Shown: piece by piece, positions 17,018 through 25,707 of the stretch | Position numbering within the stretch: position 1 is the stretch's first letter | How the letters are laid out: each line of letters starts with the position of its first letter | From: Erythrobacter sp. | GTDB lineage: Bacteria; Pseudomonadota; Alphaproteobacteria; Sphingomonadales; Sphingomonadaceae | Length of the DNA stretch: 64,000 nt | Reading direction: 5' to 3' | NCBI GenBank assembly: GCA_019739335.1 | Contig: CP073261.1 | Coordinates: 1,184,818-1,248,817, forward strand | The notes under the pieces: model-generated | Databases searched by the model: none | The model's input: only the letters and a program-made list of their open reading frames with translations | What the model was told of the DNA's origin: nothing | Program-made: the position numbers and the translations under genes

Positions 17018-17705
17018 CCGAATAGCGCCTGAAGGGACTGGCGCGCGTCACCTCGCTGACTGAATGCATCTGCGGCACGGCGAACAGGTTCAGCCGGTTG
17101 AACCCCGGCACGAGTGCTTCGGCAGCGTGGCCGTCAGGATGGTGCATCAGGAACAGCCCGCCCCATTCGATCCGCCATTGCGGATTGAGGCTCATGACGT
17201 AGGCAGCGCTGCGGTTCTTGCCCGCGACATCGTCATCGTGGCGGGTGAGGAAGTCGCCCGGCGAATAGGCGGTGGCCTGCGCATCGGCGAATTCAATCCG
17301 CGCATCGCCCGTCACCTGCCGCAACAGGTCGCGCGCAGGGCCGTGCGAAAGGAAGCGGGCGAAGGCGAACAGCAGGTCATCGCTTGCGGCACGTTCACTG
17401 TCGTCATCGGGCACGCGCACGGTTTCATAGCGGAACTGGAAGTCCTGCCGCGCCCCGGCATAGACCGCCTTGTCGAGGGCCTCCTTCTGATCCCGTGTCA
17501 GCGCGGCCTGCCCTGCGCGATCGAACTCGAAAACCTTGTCGTGCCCGCTGTTGATCACCTGCCGCCAGTCGCTCCGCTCGCGCAGCAGGCGATAGAGCGC
17601 TTCGGCCTGTTCGTGCTTCACAAAGGGTGCAAGCGTGACACGGCCGCTGGCGGCATATTCCGCCGCCAGCGCGCCTGCGTCTAACGATTCGTGCAGCGAG
17701 AACAC
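16995..17705 (-). CDS. 2-oxoglutarate/Fe(II)-dependent oxygenase, prolyl-4-hydroxylase type
   Basis: The protein has about 236 residues if it starts at GTG 17705, 24 bases after the ftsH stop on the same strand. No ATG is available, so the start is tentative. The iron ligands are visible as HDD (FLTRHDDDVAG) and the distal histidine in VPQMHSVSEV. The 2-oxoglutarate-binding arginine is in SPFRRYSVTGWLRR. The N-terminal half (LAPFVKHEQAEALYRLL) is the usual support for the cupin core. It may modify a protein or peptide side chain. Confidence 0.85.
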   Translation of the reverse strand: MFSLHESLDAGALAAEYAASGRVTLAPFVKHEQAEALYRLLRERSDWRQVINSGHDKVFEFDRAGQAALTRDQKEALDKAVYAGARQDFQFRYETVRVPDDDSERAASDDLLFAFARFLSHGPARDLLRQVTGDARIEFADAQATAYSPGDFLTRHDDDVAGKNRSAAYVMSLNPQWRIEWGGLFLMHHPDGHAAEALVPGFNRLNLFAVPQMHSVSEVTRASPFRRYSVTGWLRR

Positions 17706-17728
17706 CTGCTGCGGCCACGCGCGCCGTG

Positions 17729-19672
17729 TCAGGCCCCTTGCGGAGCCTCGCCGCCGCCGAAGCGCTTGCCTGCCTTGGGGATCGAGGAGCCGTGGGTGCT
17801 CGGCACGAGGATCGGCCCGCTTGGCGCATTGGGGCGGTCGATCTTTCCGTTCGCCATGAGCTGGTTGATCTCGTCCCCGGTCAGCGTCTCGTATTCGAGC
17901 AGCGCCTGCGCCAGCAGGTGAAGCTTGTCCTCCTGCTCGGTCAGGAGATCGGTAGCGCGCTTCAGCCCGCCTTCGACCAGTTCCTTGATCTCGGCATCGA
18001 TCAGCTTGTTGGTTTCGGCCCCTGCCATCGTCCGGGTGGTCTGCCCCATGCCGAGATAGCCCTCCTGGCTCGATTCGTACTGGAGCGGGCCAAGCTTGTC
18101 GGACATGCCCCACTTGGTCACCATGTTGCGCGCAAGATCGGTAGCATACTGGATATCGCCCGAAGCGCCGCTGGAGACCTTGTCATGGCCGAAGATGATC
18201 TCCTCCGCCACACGGCCACCCATCGCCACTGCCAGGTTGGCGTGCATCTTGTCGCGATGATACGAGTAATTGTCCCGTTCCGGCAGCCGCATCACCATGC
18301 CCAGCGCACGGCCGCGCGGAATGATGGTGGCCTTGTGGATCGGGTCCGACGCCGGTTCATTGATCGAAACTAGCGCATGGCCGGCCTCGTGATAGGCGGT
18401 CATCTTCTTCTCGTCCTCGGTCATCACCATAGACTTGCGCTCGGTGCCCATCATCACCTTGTCCTTGGCGTCCTCGAATTCCTGCATGGCGACCAGCCGC
18501 TTGTTGCGGCGGGCGGCGAGCAGGGCGGCTTCGTTGACCAGGTTGGCGAGGTCCGCGCCGGAGAACCCGGGTGTGCCGCGGGCGATGGTGCGCGGATTGA
18601 CGTCGGGTGCCAGCGGCAGCTTCTTCATGTGCACGCCGAGGATCTTTTCGCGCCCGTCGATATCGGGGATCGGCACCACGACCTGCCGGTCGAACCGGCC
18701 CGGACGCAGCAGCGCCGGGTCGAGTACATCGGGGCGGTTGGTGGCGGCGATAATGATGATGCCTTCGTTCGCCTCGAACCCGTCCATTTCCACCAGCAAC
18801 TGGTTCAGCGTCTGCTCGCGCTCGTCGTTCGAATTGCCGATGCCATTGCCGCGATGGCGGCCCACGGCGTCGATTTCGTCGATGAAGACGATGCACGGCG
18901 CGTTCTTCTTCGCCTGTTCGAACATGTCGCGCACGCGGCTTGCACCCACGCCGACGAACATCTCGACGAAGTCCGAACCCGAAATCGTGAAGAACGGCAC
19001 CCGCGCCTCACCCGCAATGGCGCGGGCCAGCAGGGTCTTGCCGGTACCAGGCGAACCGACCAGCAGCGCGCCCTTGGGGATCTGCCCGCCAAGCTTGGAG
19101 AAGCGCTGCGGATCCTTGAGGAATTCGACGATTTCCTCCAATTCCTCTCGCGCTTCATCGATGCCCGCGACATCGGCAAAGGTGACACGACCCTGCTTTT
19201 CGGTAAGCAGCTTGGCCTTCGATTTGCCGAAGCCCATGGCGCCCGAACCGCCGCCCTTCTGCACTTGCCGCAGCGCGAAGAACGCGATGCCGAGGATCAG
19301 CAGGAACGGCAAGGTCTGGATCAGGATGTAGAGCAGCATGTTGGTCTGCTCGGGCTGGGTGCCGGTGTATTGCACGCCTGCTTCTTCGAGCTGCTCGGTG
19401 AGCCGCACATCACCGGGAACCGGCGTGGTGGAAAAGCGCTCGTCATTCCGCAACACGCCGGTTATGCGGTCGCTGGCCAGGGTGACCTCGCGGACGCTGC
19501 CTTCCTCGACCTTTTCCTTGAAATCGGAATAGAGGATCGGCGTGCCCGGCGCTTCGCTCTGCCCGCCGAACATCGATACTGCCAGTAGCAGCGCCATGAA
19601 AATGCCGCCCCAGACCAGCAGGCTCTTCATCCAGGGGTTGGGCTGTTCTTCGGGCTCGCGGTTGTCACTCAT
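17729..19672 (-). CDS. ftsH: ATP-dependent zinc metalloprotease FtsH
   Basis: The protein has 647 residues, the standard length. Two membrane helices (about residues 13-35 and 112-133) flank a periplasmic loop. The AAA+ domain has Walker A GSPGTGKT at 206-213 (many homologues have GPPGTGKT), Walker [14 protein letters not shown] and the SRH arginines. The protease zinc site is HEAGH near residue 427. FtsH degrades misfolded membrane proteins and regulators such as LpxC. AAAGGA precedes the ATG at 19672. The gene lies 88 bp downstream of the membrane regulator on the same strand. Confidence 0.97.
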   Translation of the reverse strand: MSDNREPEEQPNPWMKSLLVWGGIFMALLLAVSMFGGQSEAPGTPILYSDFKEKVEEGSVREVTLASDRITGVLRNDERFSTTPVPGDVRLTEQLEEAGVQYTGTQPEQTNMLLYILIQTLPFLLILGIAFFALRQVQKGGGSGAMGFGKSKAKLLTEKQGRVTFADVAGIDEAREELEEIVEFLKDPQRFSKLGGQIPKGALLVGSPGTGKTLLARAIAGEARVPFFTISGSDFVEMFVGVGASRVRDMFEQAKKNAPCIVFIDEIDAVGRHRGNGIGNSNDEREQTLNQLLVEMDGFEANEGIIIIAATNRPDVLDPALLRPGRFDRQVVVPIPDIDGREKILGVHMKKLPLAPDVNPRTIARGTPGFSGADLANLVNEAALLAARRNKRLVAMQEFEDAKDKVMMGTERKSMVMTEDEKKMTAYHEAGHALVSINEPASDPIHKATIIPRGRALGMVMRLPERDNYSYHRDKMHANLAVAMGGRVAEEIIFGHDKVSSGASGDIQYATDLARNMVTKWGMSDKLGPLQYESSQEGYLGMGQTTRTMAGAETNKLIDAEIKELVEGGLKRATDLLTEQEDKLHLLAQALLEYETLTGDEINQLMANGKIDRPNAPSGPILVPSTHGSSIPKAGKRFGGGEAPQGA

Positions 19673-19760
19673 GCAAAGGGAATCCTTTCAGGCGTCCAAT
19701 GTAGGCGCGGCTGGGTGAATGGCAAGATAACGTCGATACGGGATTTCGGGTGGGGATTTG

Positions 19761-20945
19761 CTAGTCGTGCGGGCGAGCGACCAGCAGACGGTTCGCAAGA
19801 TTGGCTCCCCGCTGGCCGCTGATTAGGAACAGGGCTTCGAACCCTTCGCCCTCCGCCACATCTGCGAGTTCGGCAGGCAATACACTCCCGGCAACCAGCG
19901 GAGCGATTCCGCGAAGGCCGGTATCGCGCTGGCTTGCCACCACTATAACCTGCGCGCCGGTGCTGGCGGTGTAGCGGGCCACGTAGGCATGATCCTCATA
20001 GAATGCCGGGCTGGGCAGGCTGCGGGCTTCGCTGCTGGTCCAGGTCTCTCCGCTGGCGCGGTCGACCAATTCGTCATAGCTGTTGCCGATGGCGAAGCCG
20101 CCGGCACGGAAGTTCTGTTCCTCCAGCACATGCATCCCCGACAACAGCCCGACATAGACCACGTCGAAATAGTTGAGCATGTCGGGCTGGACGCCGGAGG
20201 CGGGGATGACGGTGACTTCCTCGCCTGCTTCGGTGAGCAGCGGCAGCACTTCGAGCAACCCGTAGGCGCTGGAAAAGGGCAGGTAATTCAGCCCGACGTC
20301 CTCGGCATTGCCGTAACGCTCCGGCTCGGCCTCTTGCAGGGCGGCGAGTTCCTCCGCCGAATCGATGCGGAAGTCGCGGATCAGGCGCCCTTCATCCGGG
20401 CGGACCGGATCGATCTCCCCGAACAGGTAATAGTCGCCGAGCACCAGCAGCACCGGGCGATTCGATTCGGCGAGCGGCTGCCAGATGGGATTGGGCACGC
20501 TGGGGCGCTGAACGAGGTAGAACGCGATAGCAGCGATCAGGACGACTGCGAGACCGCCGAGCAGGGCGGGAGCAAGTCGGCCCGGTCGTGCGCGCGTAGG
20601 CTCTGGCGGGGACGCCGTTTCATTCGCGGTTCCTTGCGGCCGCAAGGCATAAATCCCGGATGGCAGTTCCAGCCGTGTCCCCGCTTCGCCCCTACCCTTC
20701 GACGCATAGTGATCGTCGATCTTCTTGCGCAGCCGATGAACATAGACCCGCACCGTGGCATCGTCGGCATCGGCCTCGCCTTGCCCGAAAACCTCACGAG
20801 CGATCTCTTCCTGCGTCGCCGGTGCCGCATCCGGGCCACGCGACGCCAGCCAGTCGAACAGATCGCGCAGCCTCCCGCTAGCCCCGGCCACTCCGGCCTG
20901 CCGCAAGCGCTCCGCCTCGGCTGCAAATAGCGATGTAACGTCCAT
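19761..20945 (-). CDS. Membrane-anchored winged-helix transcriptional regulator (ToxR/CadC-like layout)
   Basis: The protein has 394 residues. Residues 25-105 form an OmpR-type winged helix (EEIAREVFGQGE, then VRVYVHRLRKKIDDHY and the wing LPSGIYAL). One membrane helix (about 125-146) leads to a periplasmic domain of about 245 residues with no family I recognise. This layout lets a periplasmic signal act directly on DNA. It is divergent from a TonB receptor, and the 64-bp gap contains repeats and a perfect palindrome that are likely binding sites. The signal is unknown. Confidence 0.82.
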   Translation of the reverse strand: MDVTSLFAAEAERLRQAGVAGASGRLRDLFDWLASRGPDAAPATQEEIAREVFGQGEADADDATVRVYVHRLRKKIDDHYASKGRGEAGTRLELPSGIYALRPQGTANETASPPEPTRARPGRLAPALLGGLAVVLIAAIAFYLVQRPSVPNPIWQPLAESNRPVLLVLGDYYLFGEIDPVRPDEGRLIRDFRIDSAEELAALQEAEPERYGNAEDVGLNYLPFSSAYGLLEVLPLLTEAGEEVTVIPASGVQPDMLNYFDVVYVGLLSGMHVLEEQNFRAGGFAIGNSYDELVDRASGETWTSSEARSLPSPAFYEDHAYVARYTASTGAQVIVVASQRDTGLRGIAPLVAGSVLPAELADVAEGEGFEALFLISGQRGANLANRLLVARPHD

Positions 20946-20974
20946 GTAACGTACCGATTACCGTAATTTACGGT
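20933..20974. promoter_or_regulatory. Candidate operator in the regulator / TonB receptor gap
   Basis: Two direct copies of ATGTAACGT (20933-20941 and 20944-20952) are 11 bp apart, about one helical turn. They overlap the regulator's start codon. A perfect 7-bp-arm palindrome, ACCGTAA-T-TTACGGT, lies at 20960-20974. OmpR-type domains commonly bind tandem sites with this spacing. Confidence 0.6.
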
Positions 20975-21009
20975 GCGGCGCGAGAGGGATCGCGGCAGGT
21001 CGATTGACT

Positions 21010-23055
21010 ATGTCCAGATCGATCCGTCTTTCGCTGCTTCTGAGCGCTGTCGCGCTGCCCATCCTGTCCGCACCCGCCATCGCGCAGGAAGAAGCGCAAG
21101 AAGATGCCGAGACCGGGGAGACGATCTACGTATACGGGCGCGGTGAGGAGCGGATCGGCACGGCGGGCGCCGCCAGCGAAGGCGGCATTGCCGGGGCGGA
21201 TATCGACCTGCGCCCGCTGCTGCGCCCTGGCGAATTGCTTGAAGCTACCCCCGGCCTGATCGCCACCCAGCATTCGGGCGGCGGCAAGGCCAACCAGTTC
21301 TTCCTGCGCGGATTCAATCTCGATCACGGGACCGACTATTCGGTCTATCTCGACGATGTCCCGCTCAATTTCCGCACCCACGGCCACGGGCAGGGCTATC
21401 TCGATGTCAACGGGCTGATCCCGGAAACGGTGGCGCGGGTCGATTACCGTAAGGGGCCGTACAGGGTGGACGCGGGCGATTTCAGCTTCGTCGGTTCCTC
21501 CGCGATCACCACGCACGACCGGATGGCTCCCTTCGTGAGCGTGGAGGCGGGTAGCTTCGACTATTACCGCGTGGTCGGCGGCGGATCGGTGCCGCTGGCA
21601 GGCGGTGATCTGCTGCTGGCCGGGCAGGCCAAGTTCAACAACGGCCCGTGGCAATTGCCCGAAGATTTTGAAGGCTATTCGGCGCTGGCCAAGTTCTCAC
21701 GTCCACTGGGCCAAGGCGAATTTTCGCTCAGCTACAACTATTACAGCGCCAACTGGGCGCCGACCGAGCAGGTGCCTGATCGCATAGTCGGCACGGAGCT
21801 CTGCGCGGACCGCTACTGCTCGCTCGACCTGACCCTGCGCGGGCGCACCGAACGCGGGATCGTCACCGCAGGCTACGTTTCGGATGACTGGCGGGTCACC
21901 GCCTGGGGCCAGCACTATGACTGGAGCCTGCTCAACAATTTCACTTTCCTGCTCGAAGACCCGGTGAACGGGGACCAGATCCGCCAGTTCGAAAGCCGCT
22001 GGAGCCTGGGCGGGCGGGTCGAGCATACCGCGCTTTTTTCCGACGCCTTCTCGCTGCGGGTGGGCGGCGAGGTGCGGCACGATGATATCGGCCCGATCGG
22101 GCTGGACGAGACCATCGCGGGCGAGACCGAGTTCAATTACAACAGCTTCGGTGTGCGCGAGACGTCGCTCGGGCTTTATGCGGAAGCCGTGTGGCGACCG
22201 ACCGAACGGCTGATGGTGATCGCGGGGCTGCGCGGAGACTGGTACGACTTCGAGACGCAAGCGCTTGACGGTGTCGACGTCTGGTCGGGCGAAGCGAGCG
22301 ACCATGTCTTCTCCCCAAAGCTGGGGGTGAACTATGAAGTCGCCGACGGCGTGGCGCTCTACGCCAACTGGGGCGAGGGCTTCCATTCGAACGATGCGCG
22401 CGGCGTCACCAATCCCGCCAGTCCAGCGCCGGGGCTGGTCGAGGGCCACTTCGAGGAGGTCGGAGGGCGGTTCGAACGTGGCGGGCTGATCCTTACCGGG
22501 GTCTACTGGTGGAGCAGTATCGAAAGCGAGCTGATCTACGTCGGCGATTCGGGCGCGGTCGAACCCAGCGATCCGGGGCGGCGGCATGGCTATGAATTGA
22601 CTGCCTTCTGGCGCCCCACCCGCTGGCTTGCGCTCGACGGCGTTTGGACCGGCACCACGTCTCGCTTCGAGGGCCTGCCCGCAGGAGAAAACTTCGTTCC
22701 CGGTGCGCTGGAGAATTCGGGCGAACTCGGCGTGATCGCCGCCTTCCCCGAATGGAACGCCGCCGCCCGGCTGCGCTATCTCGGCCCGCACCCGTTGGTG
22801 GAGGACAATTCGGTACGCGGCGCTTCGACAACGCTGGTCAATGCCCGTCTGGCCTGGACTCCGCAGCGCCAAGACCTTTTGCAAGGCTGGGAATTTCACG
22901 CCGAACTGCTGAATGCCCTCGGCTCGCAGGCTGACGATATCGACTATTACTACGAAACCCGCTTGCCGGGTGAGCCGCCGGGCGGCGTGCTCGGCACCAA
23001 TAGCCGCGTGGTCGAACCGCGCCAGCTGCGGGTGGGAGTGACGAGGCGGTTCTGA
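21010..23055 (+). CDS. TonB-dependent outer-membrane receptor
   Basis: The protein has 681 residues from ATG 21010, preferred to TTG 21004 because the signal peptide starts there (MSRSIRLSLLLSAVALPILS, cleaved after APAIA). The plug contains QFFLRGFNLDHGTDYSVYLD and the barrel ends in VGVTRRF, with a terminal Phe as required for assembly. It is shorter than the other two receptors in this window. A cysteine pair (ELCADRYCS) in an extracellular loop could form a disulfide. It is divergent from the membrane regulator and ends at a strong terminator, so it forms a single-gene unit. The ligand is unknown. Confidence 0.92.
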   Translation: MSRSIRLSLLLSAVALPILSAPAIAQEEAQEDAETGETIYVYGRGEERIGTAGAASEGGIAGADIDLRPLLRPGELLEATPGLIATQHSGGGKANQFFLRGFNLDHGTDYSVYLDDVPLNFRTHGHGQGYLDVNGLIPETVARVDYRKGPYRVDAGDFSFVGSSAITTHDRMAPFVSVEAGSFDYYRVVGGGSVPLAGGDLLLAGQAKFNNGPWQLPEDFEGYSALAKFSRPLGQGEFSLSYNYYSANWAPTEQVPDRIVGTELCADRYCSLDLTLRGRTERGIVTAGYVSDDWRVTAWGQHYDWSLLNNFTFLLEDPVNGDQIRQFESRWSLGGRVEHTALFSDAFSLRVGGEVRHDDIGPIGLDETIAGETEFNYNSFGVRETSLGLYAEAVWRPTERLMVIAGLRGDWYDFETQALDGVDVWSGEASDHVFSPKLGVNYEVADGVALYANWGEGFHSNDARGVTNPASPAPGLVEGHFEEVGGRFERGGLILTGVYWWSSIESELIYVGDSGAVEPSDPGRRHGYELTAFWRPTRWLALDGVWTGTTSRFEGLPAGENFVPGALENSGELGVIAAFPEWNAAARLRYLGPHPLVEDNSVRGASTTLVNARLAWTPQRQDLLQGWEFHAELLNALGSQADDIDYYYETRLPGEPPGGVLGTNSRVVEPRQLRVGVTRRF

Positions 23056-23116
23056 TGGGGCCGTTCTGATTCGGGCAATGGGAAGGCGCAGCATTGCGGG
23101 CCGCGCCTGCCCGACG

Positions 23117-23155
23117 AGGCCCCGCCTGCGAGCATGGTGCAGGCGGGGCCTTTTT
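23117..23155 (+). terminator. Intrinsic terminator of the TonB receptor
   Basis: AGGCCCCGCCTGC and GCAGGCGGGGCCT form a 13-bp perfect stem around a 9-base loop, followed by TTTT. Confidence 0.95.
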
Positions 23156-23206
23156 ATGTCTTTACTCCAGATACTTGTGCAGCTTTGGTCAAGCCTCCCG
23201 GTCATT

Positions 23207-23248
23207 TTGACAAGTGACCTTGACAACGGAATGCAGAAAGTCTAGTTT
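23207..23248 (+). promoter_or_regulatory. Candidate promoter of the membrane-protein/XRE operon
   Basis: TTGACA occurs twice (23207-23212 and 23220-23225), 13 bp apart. The second is followed after exactly 17 bp by TAGTTT (23243-23248). The double box may allow two start points or regulator binding by the operon's own XRE protein. Confidence 0.5.
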
Positions 23249-23276
23249 CCTTTACATCGTAACAAGGGAGCTTGAC

Positions 23277-23471
23277 ATGACTACAGCCGCAAAGGCGCTT
23301 ATCTGGAGCGCCGTAATCGCCCTCTATGCCCTGGCCGCGGCCACCGGCTGGCTCGACGAGGACGTGGCCCGGACCATGTTCATCGTCCTGCCGGTGCTGA
23401 TGTGGACTTCGATCCGGGCATCGCGCGGCTGCGCGCCCTGTGGCCTGTTCCGCCGCGCAGGAGGCGAATGA
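23277..23471 (+). CDS. Small membrane protein, first gene of an XRE-containing operon
   Basis: The protein has 64 residues with AAGGGAG just upstream of the ATG. Two hydrophobic segments (residues 5-23 and 33-46) end in a basic, cysteine-containing tail (SRGCAPCGLFRR). I do not recognise the family. The stop overlaps the next gene's ATG. The set of small membrane proteins plus a short XRE regulator is a common layout in sphingomonads. Confidence 0.75.
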   Translation: MTTAAKALIWSAVIALYALAAATGWLDEDVARTMFIVLPVLMWTSIRASRGCAPCGLFRRAGGE

Positions 23472-24064
23472 TGACTGCCGCTGCCGTAACTCCAGCCAAA
23501 CCCGGCGTGTGGGCGGGCCTGTTCTGCGTAAACATGGCGCTGATCGCGGTGCTGCATATCAGCGAGGCGATCGAGCCCCCGGTACCGTGGATCCTGATGG
23601 CTCTGAACATGGTGCTGCTGGTTCCGATGGGCCGCGCGGCGATGCGGCAACAGGAAGCGAAAGGCGCGATCAGCCCGGCGCTGCGGCGCTACAATGCGCG
23701 GGCGCTGGCGAGCATGGCCCTCTACGCAGTGGCGATGATCGGCGCGGGCAACCTGCATGACAGCGTCGCCGAAGGCTCGTCGCTAATGTGGCTGCTCGCG
23801 CTGGTGCCGGTTCTCCCTGTGATCGGGCTAATCTGGGCCATGTATCGCTACTACCACGAGGAAACCGACGAGTTCCTGCGCCACCGCCATGTTACCGCCG
23901 CGCTGGTCGGCCTGCTGCTGGTACTGCTGCTGGGCACCGTCTGGGGCTTCCTCGAAATGTTCGGATTGGTTCCGCAGGTGTGGAACTGGTGGGTGGTCCC
24001 CGTCTGGGCAATCGGCCTCGGTCTCGGCACCTGCTGGCCCCGCCGCGAAGGAGAAGACGCGTGA
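23471..24064 (+). CDS. Integral membrane protein of unknown function
   Basis: The protein has 197 residues. Two ATGs are adjacent (23468 and 23471), and the second has better spacing (6 bases) from the AGGAGG site. About five hydrophobic helices are visible, with an acidic-basic loop near YYHEETDEFLRHRHV. That loop resembles the ERDEFQR loop of the downstream gene, suggesting that the two are distant paralogues. The end overlaps the next start by 4 bases. No function is known. Confidence 0.75.
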   Translation: MTAAAVTPAKPGVWAGLFCVNMALIAVLHISEAIEPPVPWILMALNMVLLVPMGRAAMRQQEAKGAISPALRRYNARALASMALYAVAMIGAGNLHDSVAEGSSLMWLLALVPVLPVIGLIWAMYRYYHEETDEFLRHRHVTAALVGLLLVLLLGTVWGFLEMFGLVPQVWNWWVVPVWAIGLGLGTCWPRREGEDA

Positions 24065-24483
24065 CATCCGCATTCAAGAAGCCCGAGGCGCGACGGTACC
24101 TGATCCGGCTTGCGCTGGCGATGGCGGTCTATCTCGGATCGCTCTACGCCGCAGAGGTGCTGATCGAAGATGGCGGCTTGAGCGGCTGGCCCGCCTATGC
24201 GCTGGCCGCGCTGCCCGGTCTGTCGTTTGCCGCCGTGTTCTGGATCTTCGCCCGCCTGGTCGTGGAGGAACGCGATGAATTCCAGCGATTGCTCTACGTC
24301 CGCCAGGGGATGGTCGCCACCGGCCTCGCGCTGACGGCGGCGGCGGTGTGGGGCTTTCTCGAAACCTACCTGCCGGTCGGCCATGTCGAGGCGTTCTGGT
24401 GGCCCACCATCTGGTGCTTCGGGCTTGGCGTGGGCGCGCTCTACAACAGGGTGACAATGGGCACCGTGGGAGACTGCGCGTGA
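24061..24483 (+). CDS. Integral membrane protein of unknown function
   Basis: The protein has 140 residues from a GTG that overlaps the upstream stop. Four hydrophobic helices are predicted by eye. The loop VVEERDEFQRLLYVRQG and the following WGFLE motif are shared in weak form with the upstream protein (WGFLEMFG). It probably works with its neighbour in the membrane and may be the target or sensor partner of the XRE protein downstream. Confidence 0.75.
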   Translation: MTSAFKKPEARRYLIRLALAMAVYLGSLYAAEVLIEDGGLSGWPAYALAALPGLSFAAVFWIFARLVVEERDEFQRLLYVRQGMVATGLALTAAAVWGFLETYLPVGHVEAFWWPTIWCFGLGVGALYNRVTMGTVGDCA

Positions 24484-24692
24484 AGAATCGCCTTCGCGTC
24501 CTGCGCGCCGAGCGCGAATGGAGCCAGCAGGACCTCGCCGACCGGCTGGACGTCAGCCGCCAGAGCGTCAACGCCATCGAGACGGGAAAATACGATCCCT
24601 CGCTCCCGCTCGCCTTCCGTATTGCCGATGTGTTCGGGCTGCGGATCGAGGAGATTTTCCTGCGCGATGTAGAAGCGCAGGCGGCGCAGTAG
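24480..24692 (+). CDS. Short XRE-family helix-turn-helix regulator
   Basis: The protein has 70 residues and is almost entirely a Cro/CI-type helix-turn-helix: LRVLRAEREWSQQDLADRL, then VSRQSVNAIETGKYDPSLPL. It matches the small YozG/Cro-type proteins that sit at the end of membrane-protein operons. Such proteins usually regulate their own operon, and the doubled TTGACA promoter upstream is the obvious place. It starts at a GTG overlapping the upstream stop. Confidence 0.88.
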   Translation: MKNRLRVLRAEREWSQQDLADRLDVSRQSVNAIETGKYDPSLPLAFRIADVFGLRIEEIFLRDVEAQAAQ

Positions 24693-24772
24693 TCTGGCTC
24701 CTCCCCAGCCGGGGTGGAATTGCGCGGGGCTTTGTGCAAATCGCAACATTTCCTCTGCAACAGGCGGCGATG

Positions 24773-25603
24773 ATGCCCGTCGGAAAGTGTGAGCCCGAAA
24801 CCATGCTGCTGCCGATCCGTACGGTCGAGAAGGTCTGGGGCTGCGACGTCCTGCCCGCGCCTTTCACCGCGTCCGAGGGAATGCGGGTGGGCGAGATCTG
24901 GTTCGAGCCGCCGCCGGAACTGGCCGAACTGTTGGTGAAGTACCTGTTCACCAGCGAGAAACTCTCGGTCCAGTGCCACCCGTCTGACGATCAGGCCGAG
25001 GCGGCGGGGCTGGGGCGGCAGGGCAAGGAAGAGTGCTGGCTGGTGGTCGCAGCCGAACCGGGCGCCACGCTCGGCGTAGGGTTCCGCGAGGAGCTTTCGC
25101 CCGAAGCGATGCGCGCGGCCGCGCTCGATGGGTCGATCGAGGATTTGCTGGTCTGGCACCCGGTGCGGGCGGGGGACTTCTTCTATATCCCGGCGGGCAC
25201 CGTCCACGCGATCGGGCCGGGCTGCGCGATCATCGAGGTGCAGCAGAATTCGGACGTGACCTACCGCCTCTACGACTATGGCCGCCCGCGCGAACTGCAT
25301 CTGGATGCCGGGATTGCCGTGGCGCGCGGCGTGCCGCATCCGCCCCAGTTGCGTGGGTCGCTGCCAGCGAGCGGCCATGCGTCGCTGGTGGACGGCCCCC
25401 ATTTCACGCTCGATCTGGTGCATGGGGTAGCCGATGACGCATTGCTCTATGGCTATGCCCGGGCGCTGCTGGTGATCCCGCTGTCGGGCCAGGTGCTGGT
25501 TTCGGGCGAAGTGGTGAAGCCCGGCGAATGTGCGCTGGCGCCTGACCTTGCCAGCGTCACCTTCGCCCCCGCTGGGAAATGCCTGCTGGCCGCGCCTGTT
25601 TAA
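24773..25603 (+). CDS. Mannose-6-phosphate isomerase, class I (ManA-like)
   Basis: The protein has 276 residues from ATG 24773 (ATG 24803 is an alternative start). The zinc ligands are present: Gln and His in SVQCHPSDDQA, Glu in GKEECWLV and His in AGTVHAIGPG, followed by the family signature EVQQNSDVTYRLYDYGR. This enzyme interconverts mannose-6-P and fructose-6-P for cell-surface sugars. It is shorter than the E. coli enzyme and lacks the extra helical domain, as is usual in alphaproteobacteria. Confidence 0.88.
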   Translation: MPVGKCEPETMLLPIRTVEKVWGCDVLPAPFTASEGMRVGEIWFEPPPELAELLVKYLFTSEKLSVQCHPSDDQAEAAGLGRQGKEECWLVVAAEPGATLGVGFREELSPEAMRAAALDGSIEDLLVWHPVRAGDFFYIPAGTVHAIGPGCAIIEVQQNSDVTYRLYDYGRPRELHLDAGIAVARGVPHPPQLRGSLPASGHASLVDGPHFTLDLVHGVADDALLYGYARALLVIPLSGQVLVSGEVVKPGECALAPDLASVTFAPAGKCLLAAPV

Positions 25604-25610
25604 CCCCTTC

Positions 25611-25702
25611 CGTCACCCCGGCCTCCGAGCCGGGGTCCCGCTTGGGCAAAGGGTGTTGCCATATCGGAAGAAGCGGGACCCCGGATCAAGTCCAGGGTGA
25701 CG
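25611..25702. repeat. 92-bp palindromic intergenic element (REP-like)
   Basis: The outer arms are CGTCACCCCGG...GGGGTCCCGCTT and AAGCGGGACCCCGG...GGGTGACG, about 30 bp each with a few mismatches. It sits between convergent genes (ManA-like and mmsB). Sphingomonad genomes carry many elements with this CGTCACCCCGGAC-type core. It may act as a bidirectional terminator here. Confidence 0.8.
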
Positions 25703-25707
25703 ATAAA

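Noticed and set aside
16995..18113. Extended oxygenase frame reaching into ftsH
   Set aside because: The part upstream of about 17705 is antisense-like Arg-rich sequence in another frame of ftsH, so the gene is taken to start after the ftsH stop.
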